Source: Neocallimastix lanati (nom. inval.) (lineage: Eukaryota; Neocallimastigomycota; Neocallimastigomycetes; Neocallimastigales; Neocallimastigaceae). Taken from it: a stretch of DNA of 64,000 bases. The notes under the pieces were generated by a model that saw nothing but the letters and a program-made list of their open reading frames with translations, had not been told where the DNA came from and made no database searches. The translations under genes were made by a program, and so were the position numbers. The stretch covers positions 466,501 to 530,500 of the forward strand of contig JACVTC010000121.1 of assembly GCA_016946835.1 (NCBI GenBank), given 5' to 3'. This document shows, one piece after another, positions 13,159-27,223 of the stretch; the stretch's first letter is position 1, and each line of letters opens with the position of its first letter.

Positions 13159-15475
13159 TTAAATTGAACTTAATTTTGCAGTTTTAACAGATTCTGGCAT
13201 ACGAAGATGGTAATCTATTCAAAAATATTTTATTTATTTATTATTAAAATTGTTAATATTTCATACTGTATACATTTTTTTAATATATATTAAAAACTAT
13301 TTTTACCTCCATTTTGTGTAATATATCTAACCCATGGGTATGCTTGGTATCCACTCTTTTCAACGACTTTCAAGTAACGGACTTGAATGCCAGAAGTAGT
13401 AAAATATGGAATCTCAAATTTTACAGAAATTGGGGGTTTCTTTTGATTTTCATCCTCTATTATATAAATATTTTAAAAATTTATAATAATAATAATAATT
13501 ATAATGATAATAATAATAATAATAACGTCAATAATAACAATAAAAATTTTTAATAATAATGATGATTTATTTTAGGATAAGATATAAAATTACTATTTAC
13601 CATTTTTAACACTTGGAAGACCAAAGTGAGCACGAAGTATAAATTCTTTACCACCTTGGAATTGTTTTATTGTCCAAACAATGGCATTCTTTTCAGGAGC
13701 GTATGTAGCAGTACCCATTGAACACTATTAATTATTTTTTAATTATTTTATTTAATTTATAAATAAAAGAAAAGAATTATTTTAGATTATTAATATTTTA
13801 TATTATTTCATCTAATTATACTAATTCAATTTTAATTTATATCGACAATATTCACTTTAAATTTTGGAGTATCAGCATCTTCAGGAACTGGAACAGAGAT
13901 AGCAACATTATTAGCAGTTGAACGACGTTTAAATTGAGCTTTAGCCTATAAAATTTTTAATAGTAATTAAAAATATATATAATTTAAAATCAATTAAGAA
14001 TTGTCTATTGATATTATCAATAATATTATAATATATAATATATAAATATATAAATATAATTATTAACCTTAATCTGGTATTCAATTCTTGATCCACTATG
14101 GGTTTGAACAATAACTTCTGTCCATATTAAAGGTTTAACTTGTGTACTTAAACGGTAAGACATTAATTCGAATTCACCATCTGGTGGGATAAATGAAATT
14201 GTACGATTATTTTCAAATCTGGATAATCTTACACATTGATGAAATTTAACATCTTCCATTTCAATAGCTTTACTTTTTGATGAAGCGTCTAATTATATAT
14301 TCCAATATTAATTTGTAATTTAATTAATAATATTAAATATAAAATTTTATAATATAAACATCATGAAAATATCATTAAATTGCATGATTATTACTTTTTC
14401 CAGCAGTTTCAAACATAACTTTATCATTTAAACCTAAACGTAATTCTGGCATACCGGAAAGGAAACATTTCATTTTAATGGAACCGAGAATTTCACTTCT
14501 TAAAACATTACCATTACTATTAACCTAAAAATTCATTACAATTAGTATTATATGAAATGAAATTTTATATTACAATTAATATTTGTAATTATAAAAAAAC
14601 ATTTTTATTTAATAAATTATTATTATTAAAATGAATATTCTCAAATTTATTTGAACTCACTAATAAATTAACAGATTCTATAACATCTAAGAAAACTTCG
14701 TTTTTTCTATATTTAATACCTTCAGATCTCCATGAAACTGCATTCGTAACAGCGACTGGTGGACGAACTTGTTCTTCCAATTGGTGACTTTCTTGTGTAA
14801 TATATCTTAATTAATTATTTTGTAATATAAAAATGCTTGTTAATAATAAGCTTATACAAATGAATTCATTTTATAATTAAAAAAGACATACTCTTGAAGA
14901 ATCTTTGATTCTGTTGTTTGAGGGTAACCGAAATCCATCATTTCATCCAATAATTCATAAATAATAACAAAATTATCACGAATAGATTCTTCTTCTAATA
15001 CTTTGAAATATTCTTTGAATACCTATTTTATTATTTCCAATATTATTGTTTAAAATTGATTTCATTTATTATTAATTATTTTTATTTATTTATTTATCTT
15101 ATATGCTTTTTTTTTTTTTTTTATTTTATTTTATTTTATTTTATTTTATTTTATTTTATTTTATTTTATTTTATTTTATTTTATTTTATTTTATTTTATT
15201 TTATTTTATTTTATTTTATTTTATTTTATTTTATTTTATTTTATTTTATTTTATTTTATTTTATTTTATTTTATTTTATTTATTTATTTATTTATTTTAT
15301 ATGCTTTTTTTTTTTTTTTTTTTTTTTTATTTATTTATTTATTTTTATTTTATTTTATTTTATTTTATTAGTAAAATTCTATTTATTATATTTATTATAA
15401 TATTACTTCAATAAGTTTATGTAAAAATAATAATATTGTAACTGCATTGGAATTCTTCTTGGTCATTGCGAGCAC

Positions 15476-15506
<31 letters not shown>

Positions 15507-16132
15507 GAAAAAGTAGAATTAAAGATAATAATTTATACAAATGAAAAATACATTTCTTATTTCTAATAATTTTAAATTATGTTTAAATATTGATTTTTAT
15601 TTATTAAATTGGCATAATTCATATATATATATATTTGTTTGTTATGTATATAAATGATAAATAGTTTTTGTATAATACTGAATTATTTGGTGAATTATGT
15701 TTTAAAATTTTTATTATTTATTAACTACAATAAAAATTTTAAAAAATTTATGTTATTTATTTATTTTCGCAGCTATTTATATTTAAATAAATCATTACAA
15801 TATTATTTATTTTTAAATATATATATTTACTTTACACTTTCATTCGAATTATATTAATATAATTTATATTTGAATTATTAATAAACAAGGAAAATATTTA
15901 TAAACAAATTATATAATAAAAGGATACAGTATAAATTATTATGTTTAACATATAAAAAGTTTACACCATCCTCAGTTGACAATATAGGCGATAGCGTCTG
16001 CTCCTCCTCCTCAGCTGCTAATACTAAAGGCATAAATTTTTCAATCTTTCTAATTGGAATATCACCTCTGTAATTTCTTGAAATAAGGACTTTTCCTTTC
16101 AAATCTAATATAAAAATTGCTGATGCTACCAT
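13159..16132 (-). CDS. APM1: AP-1 clathrin adaptor mu subunit, 10 exons, 439 residues
   Basis: Exons 16132-15928, 15474-15407, 15022-14892, 14805-14661, 14524-14395, 14288-14068, 13945-13856, 13724-13601, 13456-13307 and 13214-13159 join in frame. The N-terminal longin-like domain starts [20 protein letters not shown]. It carries HNNLYLLAMTKKN and [20 protein letters not shown], followed by [16 protein letters not shown]. The mu homology domain begins about residue 165 ([20 protein letters not shown]) and runs to [16 protein letters not shown]. These match the AP-1 medium chain closely, better than the AP-2 or AP-3 chains. The protein recognises YxxPhi sorting signals at the trans-Golgi and endosomes. 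Length is slightly above the usual 420-435, because a short basic tail ([13 protein letters not shown]) follows the usual end. Exon 7 could end at either of two donors; I chose the one that keeps the normal spacing before CSMGTATY. Confidence 0.94.
15103..15365. repeat. Long TTTTA pentanucleotide array in an AP-1 mu intron
   Basis: About thirty perfect TTTTA units (15121-15281) are followed by TTTA units, a T run and more TTTTA units. The array sits inside the 384-base intron between exons 2 and 3 of the AP-1 mu gene. Open frames across it encode only FYFIL repeats and are not genes. Confidence 0.93.
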
Positions 16133-18113
16133 TTTTATTTATTCCACAATTCTTTTCTTTATTTCTTAATTTATTTAATATTTATTCTTTATTATTGATT
16201 ACAATAAAATTAATTATTTTAATATATTTAAACAAATTAAAAAATTAAAATGAATATAATATTATTAATAATAATAATAATAATAAAATATTTTAAAATT
16301 TTAATTACTTAAACAAAATTTACATTTATTTTTTATTTTTCTATTTTATTTATATTTTTTTACATTTGTTGTATTTATTATTATTAAATATATATTTTTA
16401 ATAATAAATTGTGTTAATATATATAATCAATAAAAATTATTAAATCTAATTAATTATAAATATTATTATTATTATTAAATAACTTTATAATTGTTTATTA
16501 TATTTATTTACTTTTAATTTATCAAAAAAAAAAAAATGTTACATACCTAATACATTAGTATTTATCAACCAATATATTTTAAAACTAATATTATATCAAT
16601 CATTAGAACTAATTAATATTAATTATTATATAGATGAAATTATCATATTAATACATTTAATTATGAGTATTATATAAGATATTTCATAAACGTCTATTAC
16701 ATTATTATTATTATTTATGTTTTTATTTCAATTTATGTTAATAAAGATAACTTTTATTTTTAGATGTATTTATATGTTATTATTCATTTTAAATGAAAAA
16801 TTTAATTAAAAAAATTATTTTAATTGCAAAACTTGAGGTTATATGATTTAATGTTATTTTAAGATTGAAAAAGAATCAATAATTTAATAATTTCAGATAT
16901 ATAAAAAAATTTTATTTTTCTTCTTTTTGAAATTATAACGACTATATTTGCAATAAAGGTACAAAATTTAAGTTCCTTCATTTCATTAAATAAATGAAGT
17001 TTGAACTGTGAATTGTTAATATCTAGTTCAATATAATTCTTTGAAATATTCAACTTAAAAATAATTCTAATAGATTATTATTATTATTTTTTTTTATTTC
17101 CTGTGTGTATCGCCCTTATTTTCAGCCTCATGGGAATATTGAGAAGTCACAACACTTCCATATGTTTACCTATAGGCGGATAATGTCCCAACTGGACGGC
17201 CTTACTGAGTGTTCAGTATTGGTGCTCTGACATGCACATTGCAACTGAGAATTTTCAAGTATGCATTTTCTCGTAGTGCTTTTCCGGTTCCAAGCTTTCC
17301 TTTGAAGCCGTGAAGTATAACCTAACCCAATGATATACGTACAAGTTCCCTTAGTAATTGCATATAAGTCAGAGAGGTGCAATTTAGTAGAATATATTTA
17401 CATGTATATATGATATGTACCCGAATGCTAATTCCCTTGTAAATATATTAAATGACAGTACTTAGCATTACTCATAGATACATTTTTATATTTGAGCATT
17501 TTAATAATTTAATTAGTATTAAAACATAAATTTATGTATTAATAATTTGTTTGATTCATGTGATTTTTTATTTATTAAAGCTTTTAATTTATTAAATACA
17601 TTATTTCTTTTTAATTATAATTTTTATTATCAATATTGTTTTATTATTTTTTTTTAAAAAAATGTGTAAAACGGAAAAAATATAATAGCAATAATATTTT
17701 AAATAAAAAGAGTTAAAACTGTAGAAGTTAGTGATTATAATAATTATATAAATAAATGAAATAATATTGAATTAATAATAATAATAATAATAATAATGAT
17801 AAAAAGACAATAAAAAGAAAAAAGGAAAAAAAAAAAAAAAAATTAAATTAATTGTTAAATCTTTTTTTAATTATTTAATTTAAAAATTAATATTTATTAT
17901 TTGATAAAAATTTATAATTTTATATATTTTTTATAAATACCCAAAATTTTATTTTTGATATAAAGTATTTTCATCATAAAATTAGTGTTAGTATTTAATT
18001 TTAAAATAGAAACAAATAAGAGGAAAATATTAAATAGTAATTATTAAAGTAACTAAATATCAATATATATTATAATTATAAGTAAAATTAAATTCATATA
18101 AAAATATAATAAA
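16133..18113. other. Divergent intergenic region between AP-1 mu and apyrase genes
   Basis: Both neighbours start from this stretch and diverge, so it should hold two promoters. It is mostly A+T with short AAT runs (about 16261-16280 and 17776-17800). The exception is the GC-richer island at about 17095-17475, listed separately. No coding gene is supported. Confidence 0.6.
17095..17475. other. GC-richer island of about 380 bases, possible non-coding RNA or relic
   Basis: The base composition jumps to near 40% G+C over roughly 380 bases and falls back sharply on both sides. Short frames are open in places on both strands (for example a minus frame with RLQRKAWNRKSTTRK at about 17260-17305). 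None has a clear family, a splice pattern like its neighbours or the local codon bias. I compared it by eye with U1-U6, U3, RNase P, RNase MRP and SRP RNA signatures and found no match. In such an AT-rich genome a patch like this often marks a structured RNA gene or a transferred element. Strand and limits are unknown. Confidence 0.35.
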
Positions 18114-21015
18114 ATGAAACATGTAACTATAATACGAAAAATAAAGTCTTTGCTTAAACATTGTAAACTACATATTGATAATTCTTTTTTAAATGGTAAA
18201 TTCATATCATTAAATTATTAATATTTTTGTGTATTAGTATAAATTTAAATTATAATATTAAATTTACAATATATATATTAATTGTATTTTTTGCATGTAT
18301 CAATTATTATGAAATATAAAATTTATATTAAAATTTGAAGGAAATAATAAAAAGAAAATATCAATATTGTCAGTATTACTAATAACATCAGCATTAAATG
18401 GAATACTGGCTTTTTATAAGTATGGTCATTCGAATAATTTTAAAAAAATAGAACTATTGGATGATTCAGAAAAAAATTGGGATAAATTTAGAAATTATGG
18501 TGTAGTAATTGATGCTGGTAGTTCTGGTTCAAGAGTACAAATATACTCCTGGAGAGATATAAATTATTTACAAACTGCATTATTTCAATATAATTTAACT
18601 TTTAGTCAGTTAGAGGGTGTAAATGATGATGGTTTACCATTAATTGAAAAGGGTTTGAAAGAAGGTGATAACTGGATGTTTAAAATTAATAGAGGTAAAA
18701 TTCGAATAATTATTAATATGTAAAACCAATAATATTAAGTTTTATTGCTTTATATTTTTTATTTTTTTAATAATAACTGAAAAATTTGTTAATTTAATGT
18801 TTTTAAATGTGTTATTTTTTTATTTTAATTTCTAATATAAATATATTCATATTTTACACTATTATTGTATATATAAATAAATATTTTTTTAATTATTAAA
18901 GGAATTTCAACATTTCAAGATACACCAAAAGAAGTTGGACCAAATCATATTAAATTATTAATAGATCCTATTTTAGAAATAATACCAAAAGAAAAAATAA
19001 AATCCACTCCTATATACATATATGCTACGGCAGGTATGCGTTTACTTCCTGAAGATAAAAGAGAAGCAATTTTATCAGAAGTATGTTCTTATTTAAAAAA
19101 AAATTATGTTTTTTTAGTTGATTGCAATAAACAAATTCTTAATATTTCTGGTGAAGAAGAAGGTTTATATGGATGGCTTGGATTAAATTATTTAAAAAAA
19201 GGATTTTCATCATCAACAACAATAGTACATAATAAAAATAATAATCAAGATATTTTACCTTCCTATGGTGTACTAGATATGGGAGGTGCATCAACACAAA
19301 TTGCTTATGATGTATCACAATTTATTAAAGGATCATTAGAAGATGAAGAAAATATTTTATCTATTGATTTACATAAAATAAATGGTCAAAAAACTACATA
19401 TAATGTATATTCAACTACCTTTTTAGGTTTTGGAATGAATGAAACTCGTAGAAGATATATAGAAGCTTTAGTTAAAAAAGGAATAAATTATGTATTTAAA
19501 AATTTTGATCTTAAAAATAATGATAAGAAAGGCATTAATAATGATAATATGAAAAAAATAGAAATTAAAAGAGAAAATTCAAATACACCTTTGTCAGATT
19601 CTTTAATAAAAGAAAAATCAGATTCAAGTTCAAATCAGGTAAATAATGAAGATAATTCAAAACCAATTTTTAATGGTAAAGAAAATAATAAAGATATAAA
19701 TAAAAATGATGATAACATTGAACATGTAAATAAAAATATTATAAAAGAAGATGGTTTAAGTGGTGAATTTAGTATAAAAATAGATACAGATACAGAAAAT
19801 AAATATTATAAATTAATTATTGATGATCCTTGTATTCCAGTTAATGCGAAACAAAATGAATTTAAACCAATTGATATGGTTGCATTAGGAAAAGATTATA
19901 ACATTAGTAATTGGAGTATTGATATTAAAGGTACAGGAAATCTCGATCAATGTTTAACAAATATATATCCATTATTAAATAAAACGGAACCTTGTAGAAA
20001 AGAACCTTGTCTTTTTAATGGTGTTCATAGTCCTGTTACTGATTTTTCTAAAATGCCTTTCTATGGTATTAGCGAGTATTGGTACACTAGTCATGATGTT
20101 CATAATCAAGGAGGTGTTTATAATTATAATAAATTTTATAATGCAGCTAAAGAATTATGTAAAACAAATTGGAATACTTTAGATATTAATTATAAGAATG
20201 GTAACTATCCTTCAATATATAATGAATATCTTCTCTTTTTGAGTTGCTTTCGTAGTTCATGGGTAATGACAGTATTACATGAGGGTATAGGAATTTCCAA
20301 AAATCCAAATTTTAATAAAAGAGATAATATGAAATTTGCAGAATTTATTTTTGATACAGAAATTTTTGAAAGTCTTGATAAAAATTCCAGATTAAATATT
20401 AAAAAAAGAAATGAAACAGATAATAATAAAGATAAGGAAGAGTTAGTTCCATTTACATCTATTAATCGATACAAAGGTTATGAAGTTTCTTGGACTTTAG
20501 GTGTAATTTTAAATTACATTTGTTCAACTATTAGTGAATCGATAAGTAATGTTGAAATTGATAATAGTGGAAATTTTTCTTGTATTGTTTTCTTATTTTG
20601 TATGATAAGTATAATATCTTTTATGATCATGATTACGCTTATTCTTTATGGTAAATATGGAGGTCAACGCTTACAATATACTGAAATTTTGCCAATTTAC
20701 GATAATTATAATAGTAATAAATTTAAGAATAGATATAGAGAAGTCATTTCTCTTGATAATATTACTAGTAGTATTCTAGATATTAAACCATCAGAAAATT
20801 TCAATATCATGAGATCATATTTAAAGATTAATAACAATAATAATAGTAATACTACTACTACTACTACTACTCATAATCATAATATTACTAATAACTATCT
20901 TCCATTTAGAGTAAATAGTGATCTTCAACAATATTTAAAAGGTAAAGGAACACATAATGAATTAAAACGTGTAAACAGTTTTACATCAATGAAAAAGGAT
21001 CATGAATTGATATAA
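18114..21015 (+). CDS. GDA1/CD39-family nucleoside di/triphosphatase (apyrase), about 849 residues, two membrane segments
   Basis: Exons 18114-18195, 18341-18694 and 18902-21015 join in phase. All the apyrase signature regions are present. ACR1 is VIDAGSSGSRVQIYSW near residue 82. ACR2 is YIYATAGMRLL. ACR3 is NISGEEEGLYGWLGLNY with the catalytic Glu. ACR4 is GVLDMGGASTQIAYD. A hydrophobic segment lies at about residues 34-52 and another at 705-727 (CIVFLFCMISIISFM), giving the two-anchor layout of Golgi or surface NTPDases such as Ynd1 or ENTPD4. These enzymes hydrolyse GDP/UDP so that nucleotide sugars can be exchanged during glycosylation. An Asn/Lys/Asp-rich insert of about 100 residues interrupts the fold after ACR4, and the cytosolic tail is Asn/Thr-rich with a His-Asn run. 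The length exceeds the yeast enzymes because of these inserts. Confidence 0.92.
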
Positions 21016-21608
21016 AAAAAAAAAAAAAAAAAAAAGAGCAGTAATTAATTATTATTTTTAAACGGAATAATAATAATAATATGAATGACAAATAAGACAT
21101 AATATATATTTTCTCTGAAGATCAATAATAATAATTATCATATAATCATATATACTTAAAATATATATATTTAATCATATATATATTATATATTTTTTTT
21201 ATATTAATACAACAACAACAACAACAACAAAAATAAGTTTAATTAATTACTATTTAACAATACTACTTCTCATAAATAATAATTATTACAAAAGAAATAA
21301 TAAATATATAAATTACTTAATATAAATTAATAAATTAAGTTATATATATATATATCAATTATTTAAATCTAAATATTTTATTATTTCAATTATTATAATT
21401 TAAATAATATTTAGTATTTTTAAAATATTTTATTTCTTTTTATCTATTTAAATATTTTAATTTTATTAGAAATTTAGAATAACCACATTATTAAACCATA
21501 AATTTTATAAATCTGTTCTAATGAAAATTAAGATATAGAATAAATCAATATGCTTTTTTTATATTCAGTAATAATTATTCTTTTATAATTAAAATTAAAT
21601 TATTATTG

Positions 21609-21647
<39 letters not shown>

Positions 21648-21871
21648 GTTTTCTATGAATTATAAATAGATATTTAAAGATATATGCATTACTTTATCAT
21701 GTATATATTTGTTTTTATGAAGTAATATTAATAATAAATTTTCATTTTATAAGAGGATAAATGTTTCTATTAATATAAAAAAACGAAACTATTATATTGT
21801 ATTATAGCCGTATAATAATTGTAAGGAATTTTGGTTAAACAAAAATTTTGTACACAACATTAAAACTATTT

Positions 21872-21902
<31 letters not shown>

Positions 21903-23964
21903 AAATTATGTATATAACTGAATAAAATAATTCTAATATGATTAATTTTTTCAATAATTAAAATTACAAATGTTAAATTATTATCATTAGTAGTATTTAT
22001 TGGTTATAATTTATCAATATAAATGAAAGAACTCTCTCTTTTATGTACAAAAACTTCTTTATTATATTATTTATTGAACTTATTTTATTTTTTACTTACA
22101 ATTATTGAATCCAAATCAAAAAAATTGGTTAATATTTATTAAATATTTTATATATTTGTCATAATTTCAATTTATAAAAAAATTCTGATTTTTTATTATA
22201 TATTTATAAAATAAACAATCAGAATTATCCGCTATAGTAAAAGTTTAAAAAAAAGTTAATATAAATAAATAAATAAATAATAAATAAATAAATAATAAAT
22301 AAGTAATAACTAAATAACTAAATAAATAAATAAATAAATAAGTAATAACTAAATAAATAAATAAATAAGTAATAAATTAATAAATTATAGTTTAGTATAT
22401 TCTATATTTTTTTATACTATTATACTAATAATCAATTATCTAATATTTAATTTTTTTTTTTATTTATATTATTTCAAATCTAGACTTATAATATATTATA
22501 ATATATTATTTATATATTTGGGTGACAAATAGGATATTTTTATATAAAACAAAAAAAAATAAAATAAAAAAAAAAATATCCAATAATCCTAATATATATC
22601 AATGTATTAAAATTATTTTATATTAAATATTAAATGCTTTTCAAATTAAATATAAAAATATTATTATATAATAAAATTTATGAATATAATTTAAAATAAA
22701 ATAGATAGTTTTTATGACATTATATAATATATAAACTTCTAATATAATGAATAATAAATTACGTATATTGAACATAATTGTTAATATATTATAAATGTTA
22801 ATATTCTATATAATTTATTCATTTAAATATTTAAATAAAAAATATTAATTAAATTTCTTATAACAAATTATATATTTATATATTATCTAATATATTATTC
22901 AATAACTATGAGATTTAATACTAATGAAATTTAATAAGTTATTAAAATAATATAATTTCATCATTTTGACAATATATTATTAACATCAATATAAAACAAT
23001 ATAAATATGTAAAATATATTAAAATATATTGCAATATAATAATTAATATATTATTTAAAATTTGCTATAAAAAAATAGCATTTTTTTATTTATTGTATTA
23101 TTCTTATAAAATTATTTATAAAGGTTTTATTTATATATATTATAATAAATATAATTAATATTAAATATAATAATATAATATTAACAATAATAATTCATAT
23201 AATTTGGTTTATTATATAAAAACTTTATATAGTAGTAACAAATTAAGAAAATCGTTTTAAATAATAAATGATAATTCGCTTTATATAATAAAGATTAAAA
23301 AATATTAAAAAAAAAAAAAATTATTGTTCTTTTTAAAAAAAAAAAAAAAAAAATTATAATTATAAATATTAAACTTGAAATTAAAGAAATAGATTTCTAA
23401 TCCCTTGTAACATTTTTTATATCAATTAAATAAAAGTAAGAAATCAAAAGGAAAAAATATAATTGGATTAAAAAATATAAATTTATTTTAAGATAACAGT
23501 AAATAAATAAAAAATAAGAATAAATCAAATTTAATATGAAATTTATATAATATAAAAAAAAATATATATATTTATGATAAATTTTGAAATTGACTAAAGT
23601 CTTAAATGATACTATTTAAATAATAATAAAGTAAAATTTAAAATTATAATAAGAGGAGATGAATACAAATTCCTAAAAATAAATAAATATATTAATTAAT
23701 AAAATTTAATATTTAATTCAATAAAATAAATTAAGAAAAAAAAATCAATTTAAATAAGATAATTAAAAAAATGTATAATAAAATTACTATTTATGAACAA
23801 ACCTTAAAAATATTAAATAAAACTATAGAACTATACATATATTTTTTTATTTATTTAAAAAAATAAAATAAAAGTAGACTATAAGAAAAATTTGTAATAT
23901 TATTTATTATTTAAGAATATTTACTAATATTAATTATATAAATAATGAACTTTATAGATAGAAA
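21016..23964. other. Intergenic AT-rich region, no gene seen
   Basis: Nearly three kilobases of A+T with a T run at 21610-21640, an AAAT-type repeat at 22262-22375 and a TTA run near 21876-21900. The right end must hold the promoter of the Vtc1-like gene. No exon, RNA gene or mobile element can be made out. Confidence 0.65.
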
Positions 23965-24495
23965 ATGCAAAGACAACAAATGGGAATGGGAGGAAGCTCC
24001 TTAAACAGATCAAAATCAAAGCAAGGTGGTAGTCAACCAGCTCCATCTCGTGTTGAACCAAAGGTTTACTTTGCTAATGAAAGAACCTTCCTTTCTTGGA
24101 CTCACACTGGTATTTTATTAGCTGGTTTATCTTTAACAATTTTAGGTAAAATATTATAATATAAATTAAAAAATCGTTGTATTAGATGTTTTAAATGTTA
24201 ATAAATGTATTAATATATTTAATAATAATAAAAATTTAATTTATTTTATAATAATAAAGCTTTTGGTAATGTTGTTGCTAGAATTGGAGGTACTTTGTTC
24301 TCTTTAGTTGGTATTATCTTCATTGCTTATGCCATGATTAGATACAGATGGAGAGTTAATATGATTAAAGAAAAGGATCCAGGACCATACGATGACCGTT
24401 ACGGTCCATACTTATTAACCGGTTTCTTAATTCCAGTTGTAATATTGAATTTATACTTATCATTCAGAGAATTAAATGATAAATATTGCTTCTAA
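23965..24495 (+). CDS. VTC1: Vtc1-like vacuolar transporter chaperone subunit (DUF202), 138 residues
   Basis: Two exons, 23965-24145 and 24260-24495, join in phase. After a short Gln/Ser-rich head the protein reads [17 protein letters not shown], the DUF202 signature of the VTC complex. Three membrane segments follow at about residues 42-62, 64-86 and 107-127. [20 protein letters not shown] and [19 protein letters not shown] match the later part of Vtc1. Length is close to yeast Vtc1 (129). The VTC complex makes polyphosphate and moves it into vacuoles or acidocalcisomes; this small subunit has no SPX or catalytic domain. The first exon has noticeably better codon use (GGT, ACC, CGT) than its neighbours, which suggests strong expression. 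Another DUF202 protein is possible. Confidence 0.9.
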
Positions 24496-25383
24496 GCGGA
24501 AGTATAATTATACAAACACTCTTTAAAAAGAAATATAAAATAAACAATAATTATTAAAGTATAACTAATAATATCTTAAAAAATTTAACGCAAAATTTAA
24601 AAATATTATTATCTTATTTATAAAGTAAAATAAAATATATATATTATGTCATAAATAAAATAATTGAAAATAATAATTAAAATACAAAAATTAATATCTT
24701 AAAAAAAAGAAAAAAGAAATCATAAAAATTATAAATAAAATATTTAGTATTGAAAATTTAAAATAAAACTAAGAGATTTTATTAATTCAAATATTATAAT
24801 TAAAAGTTTATATTAATTATAGATAATAATTTCTCTTAATTAACAAATATTTTTTTCTTATAAGGGAAAATTTGGTTATTTTTAATTTTATTTTATTTTT
24901 TTTTTTATTTTATTTTATTTTATTTTTCTTTTCCTTTTTGCTCCTTTTTGCAAAATATATTTTATTGAATTAAATATTTTCATAAAATATTATAATTAAA
25001 AATATTCTATTTATTTTCTAAAAATAATAATAATAAAAAAAAATAATAAAAGGATGAACTTTTTCCATGAAATATATACATATAAATAAAATATCAAAAT
25101 AAAAAAAATTTTAAAAAATATGAAATTAAATTTATGTTAATTTAAAATGCTTTTGTTTATACATATAGCTTGTTAAAATCCTTCAAAGAGAGTATACAAT
25201 ATATATATATGTATTCAAAAAATTATTTTCATATTATAACAAAGAATAATTTTAATTGAGGTTATGAAATAAGGAAATTTTAAATAAATAATCATATTTT
25301 ATTTCTTTATTTTTATTTTATTTTATTTTATTATATTATATTTTATTTTATTTTTATTAATACTTCACTCTTTTGTATTACTT

Positions 25384-25635
25384 TACTATTTATTTTATTT
25401 TATTTTTATTAATACTAGAATATACATAATATTTTAATTTTGATATTAATATAACATAGTTTTTTACCATGAGTTATATGCTATAAATCAAATAATAAAC
25501 TTTATATTTTTTCACTATTTATTTTATTTTATTTTATTATTATTAATACTAGAATATACATAATATTTTAATTTTGATTTTAATATGATAGAGTTTTACC
25601 ATGTTATATATTATAAATCAAATAATAAACTTTAT
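25384..25635. repeat. Imperfect tandem duplication, unit about 130 bp, two copies
   Basis: The block CTATTTATTTTATTTTA...AATACTAGAATATACATAAT...AATAATAAACTTTAT occurs twice. Landmarks are shifted by 130-134 bases (AATACTAGAATA at 25411 and 25545; AATAATAAAC at 25491 and 25621). A partial third copy may precede it at about 25345-25360. The copies differ at several sites, so the duplication is not brand new. Confidence 0.8.
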
Positions 25636-26078
25636 GTTATAATATTTTAAAAAAATATTTTATAATATTTAATTTTCAATTTTTTTAAGTAAAATTACTT
25701 TTTAAAATACTAAAAGAATTAAAAAAGAAATATATAATAATATATATTTTAAATATAAATTTTATATTAAACAGAATCCTTTTTTTTTTTTTTTTGAATC
25801 AAAATAAAATTTATAATAAAGTCTTTATCATCTTACTAGTTTTATGTTTTTGAATTATCTATTTTGTAAATTAAAATATTTTTTAAAATCTAAATAAAGT
25901 GTTAGTAATTAATAATGTAACTAACATTTTATATTTAGATAATTTATCATTTATAGAATATATTTTGGTTTATTTTTATAAATCTAAATATCAAAATATA
26001 ATTATTCCTATATTAGGTTAAAATCAAATGTTTAAAATATTTATTATAATATTTTTTTATAATGAATGTTTTATATTC

Positions 26079-26340
<262 letters not shown>

Positions 26341-26420
26341 ATTTATAATAAAAATGCATTATACATTATAGACTTATTTATAATATAAATATGAAAATAT
26401 AGACATAAAATATATATAAT

Positions 26421-26490
26421 GACCAATCATTAATAAGCAATCATATGTTTTTATTAAAAAGTAAAATATAATATTGAAAAACGATTGGTC
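26421..26490. repeat. Inverted repeat GACCAATC ... GATTGGTC
   Basis: Eight-base perfect arms at 26421-26428 and 26483-26490 enclose about 54 bases. Each arm holds a CCAAT box, one on each strand. It may be a pair of CCAAT-binding sites or a chance palindrome. Confidence 0.45.
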
Positions 26491-26837
26491 AAATTTATAT
26501 ATTATAAAATTTATTACTTTATTTCATTGTTTTATTGATTTTATACATAAAATAAATAAAATATATTTACATTATTAAAATTTTTATAGTATATTTAGTA
26601 TTAATATATATGTTTAATTTTAATAGATTTATGTGTATTTTTAATTTTCAACAATACATATTTTATTTTTTCTTAATAAGTATTTAATATTTTAAAATTA
26701 ATTTAATTTTAATAATTTTGTTAAAATAAATTAATTACCAAATAAATATTTTAATAGTCATCAATTTCATTAAATTAATTTATTAAAAAAATACATATTT
26801 TTTCATTTTCACTTCATTTTTAAATATATATATTATC

Positions 26838-26868
<31 letters not shown>

Positions 26869-27167
26869 AAAATAAGTGATATATCAAAAATAATAAAAAT
26901 ATCGAATTTTATGTTTTAGAATTTAGAAATATAATTAGATAAATTTAAATAAAATAACATACACACATATATATATAATTATTAATATAATAAAAAAATT
27001 ATATAATTATTGCAGTTATAGGAAAATATAAAAAAAAAGCATAGATGTTATAGCTTCGCTATAATATTATATATAAAACCTTTCATCAAATATTAATATA
27101 ATTATACATTTATTATAATAGGTATGTCACTAGCAAAACATTTTATGCATTAAAGTTATTTTTATGA

Positions 27168-27223
<56 letters not shown>

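Noticed and set aside
15056-15414. Two overlapping plus-strand open frames of 100-114 codons
   Set aside because: They consist of FYFIL repeats encoded by the TTTTA array inside an AP-1 mu intron.
27045-27067. Short hairpin TTATAGC/GCTATAA with a TTC loop
   Set aside because: A single 7-bp AT-rich hairpin in a promoter-like region; chance cannot be excluded and there is no second copy.
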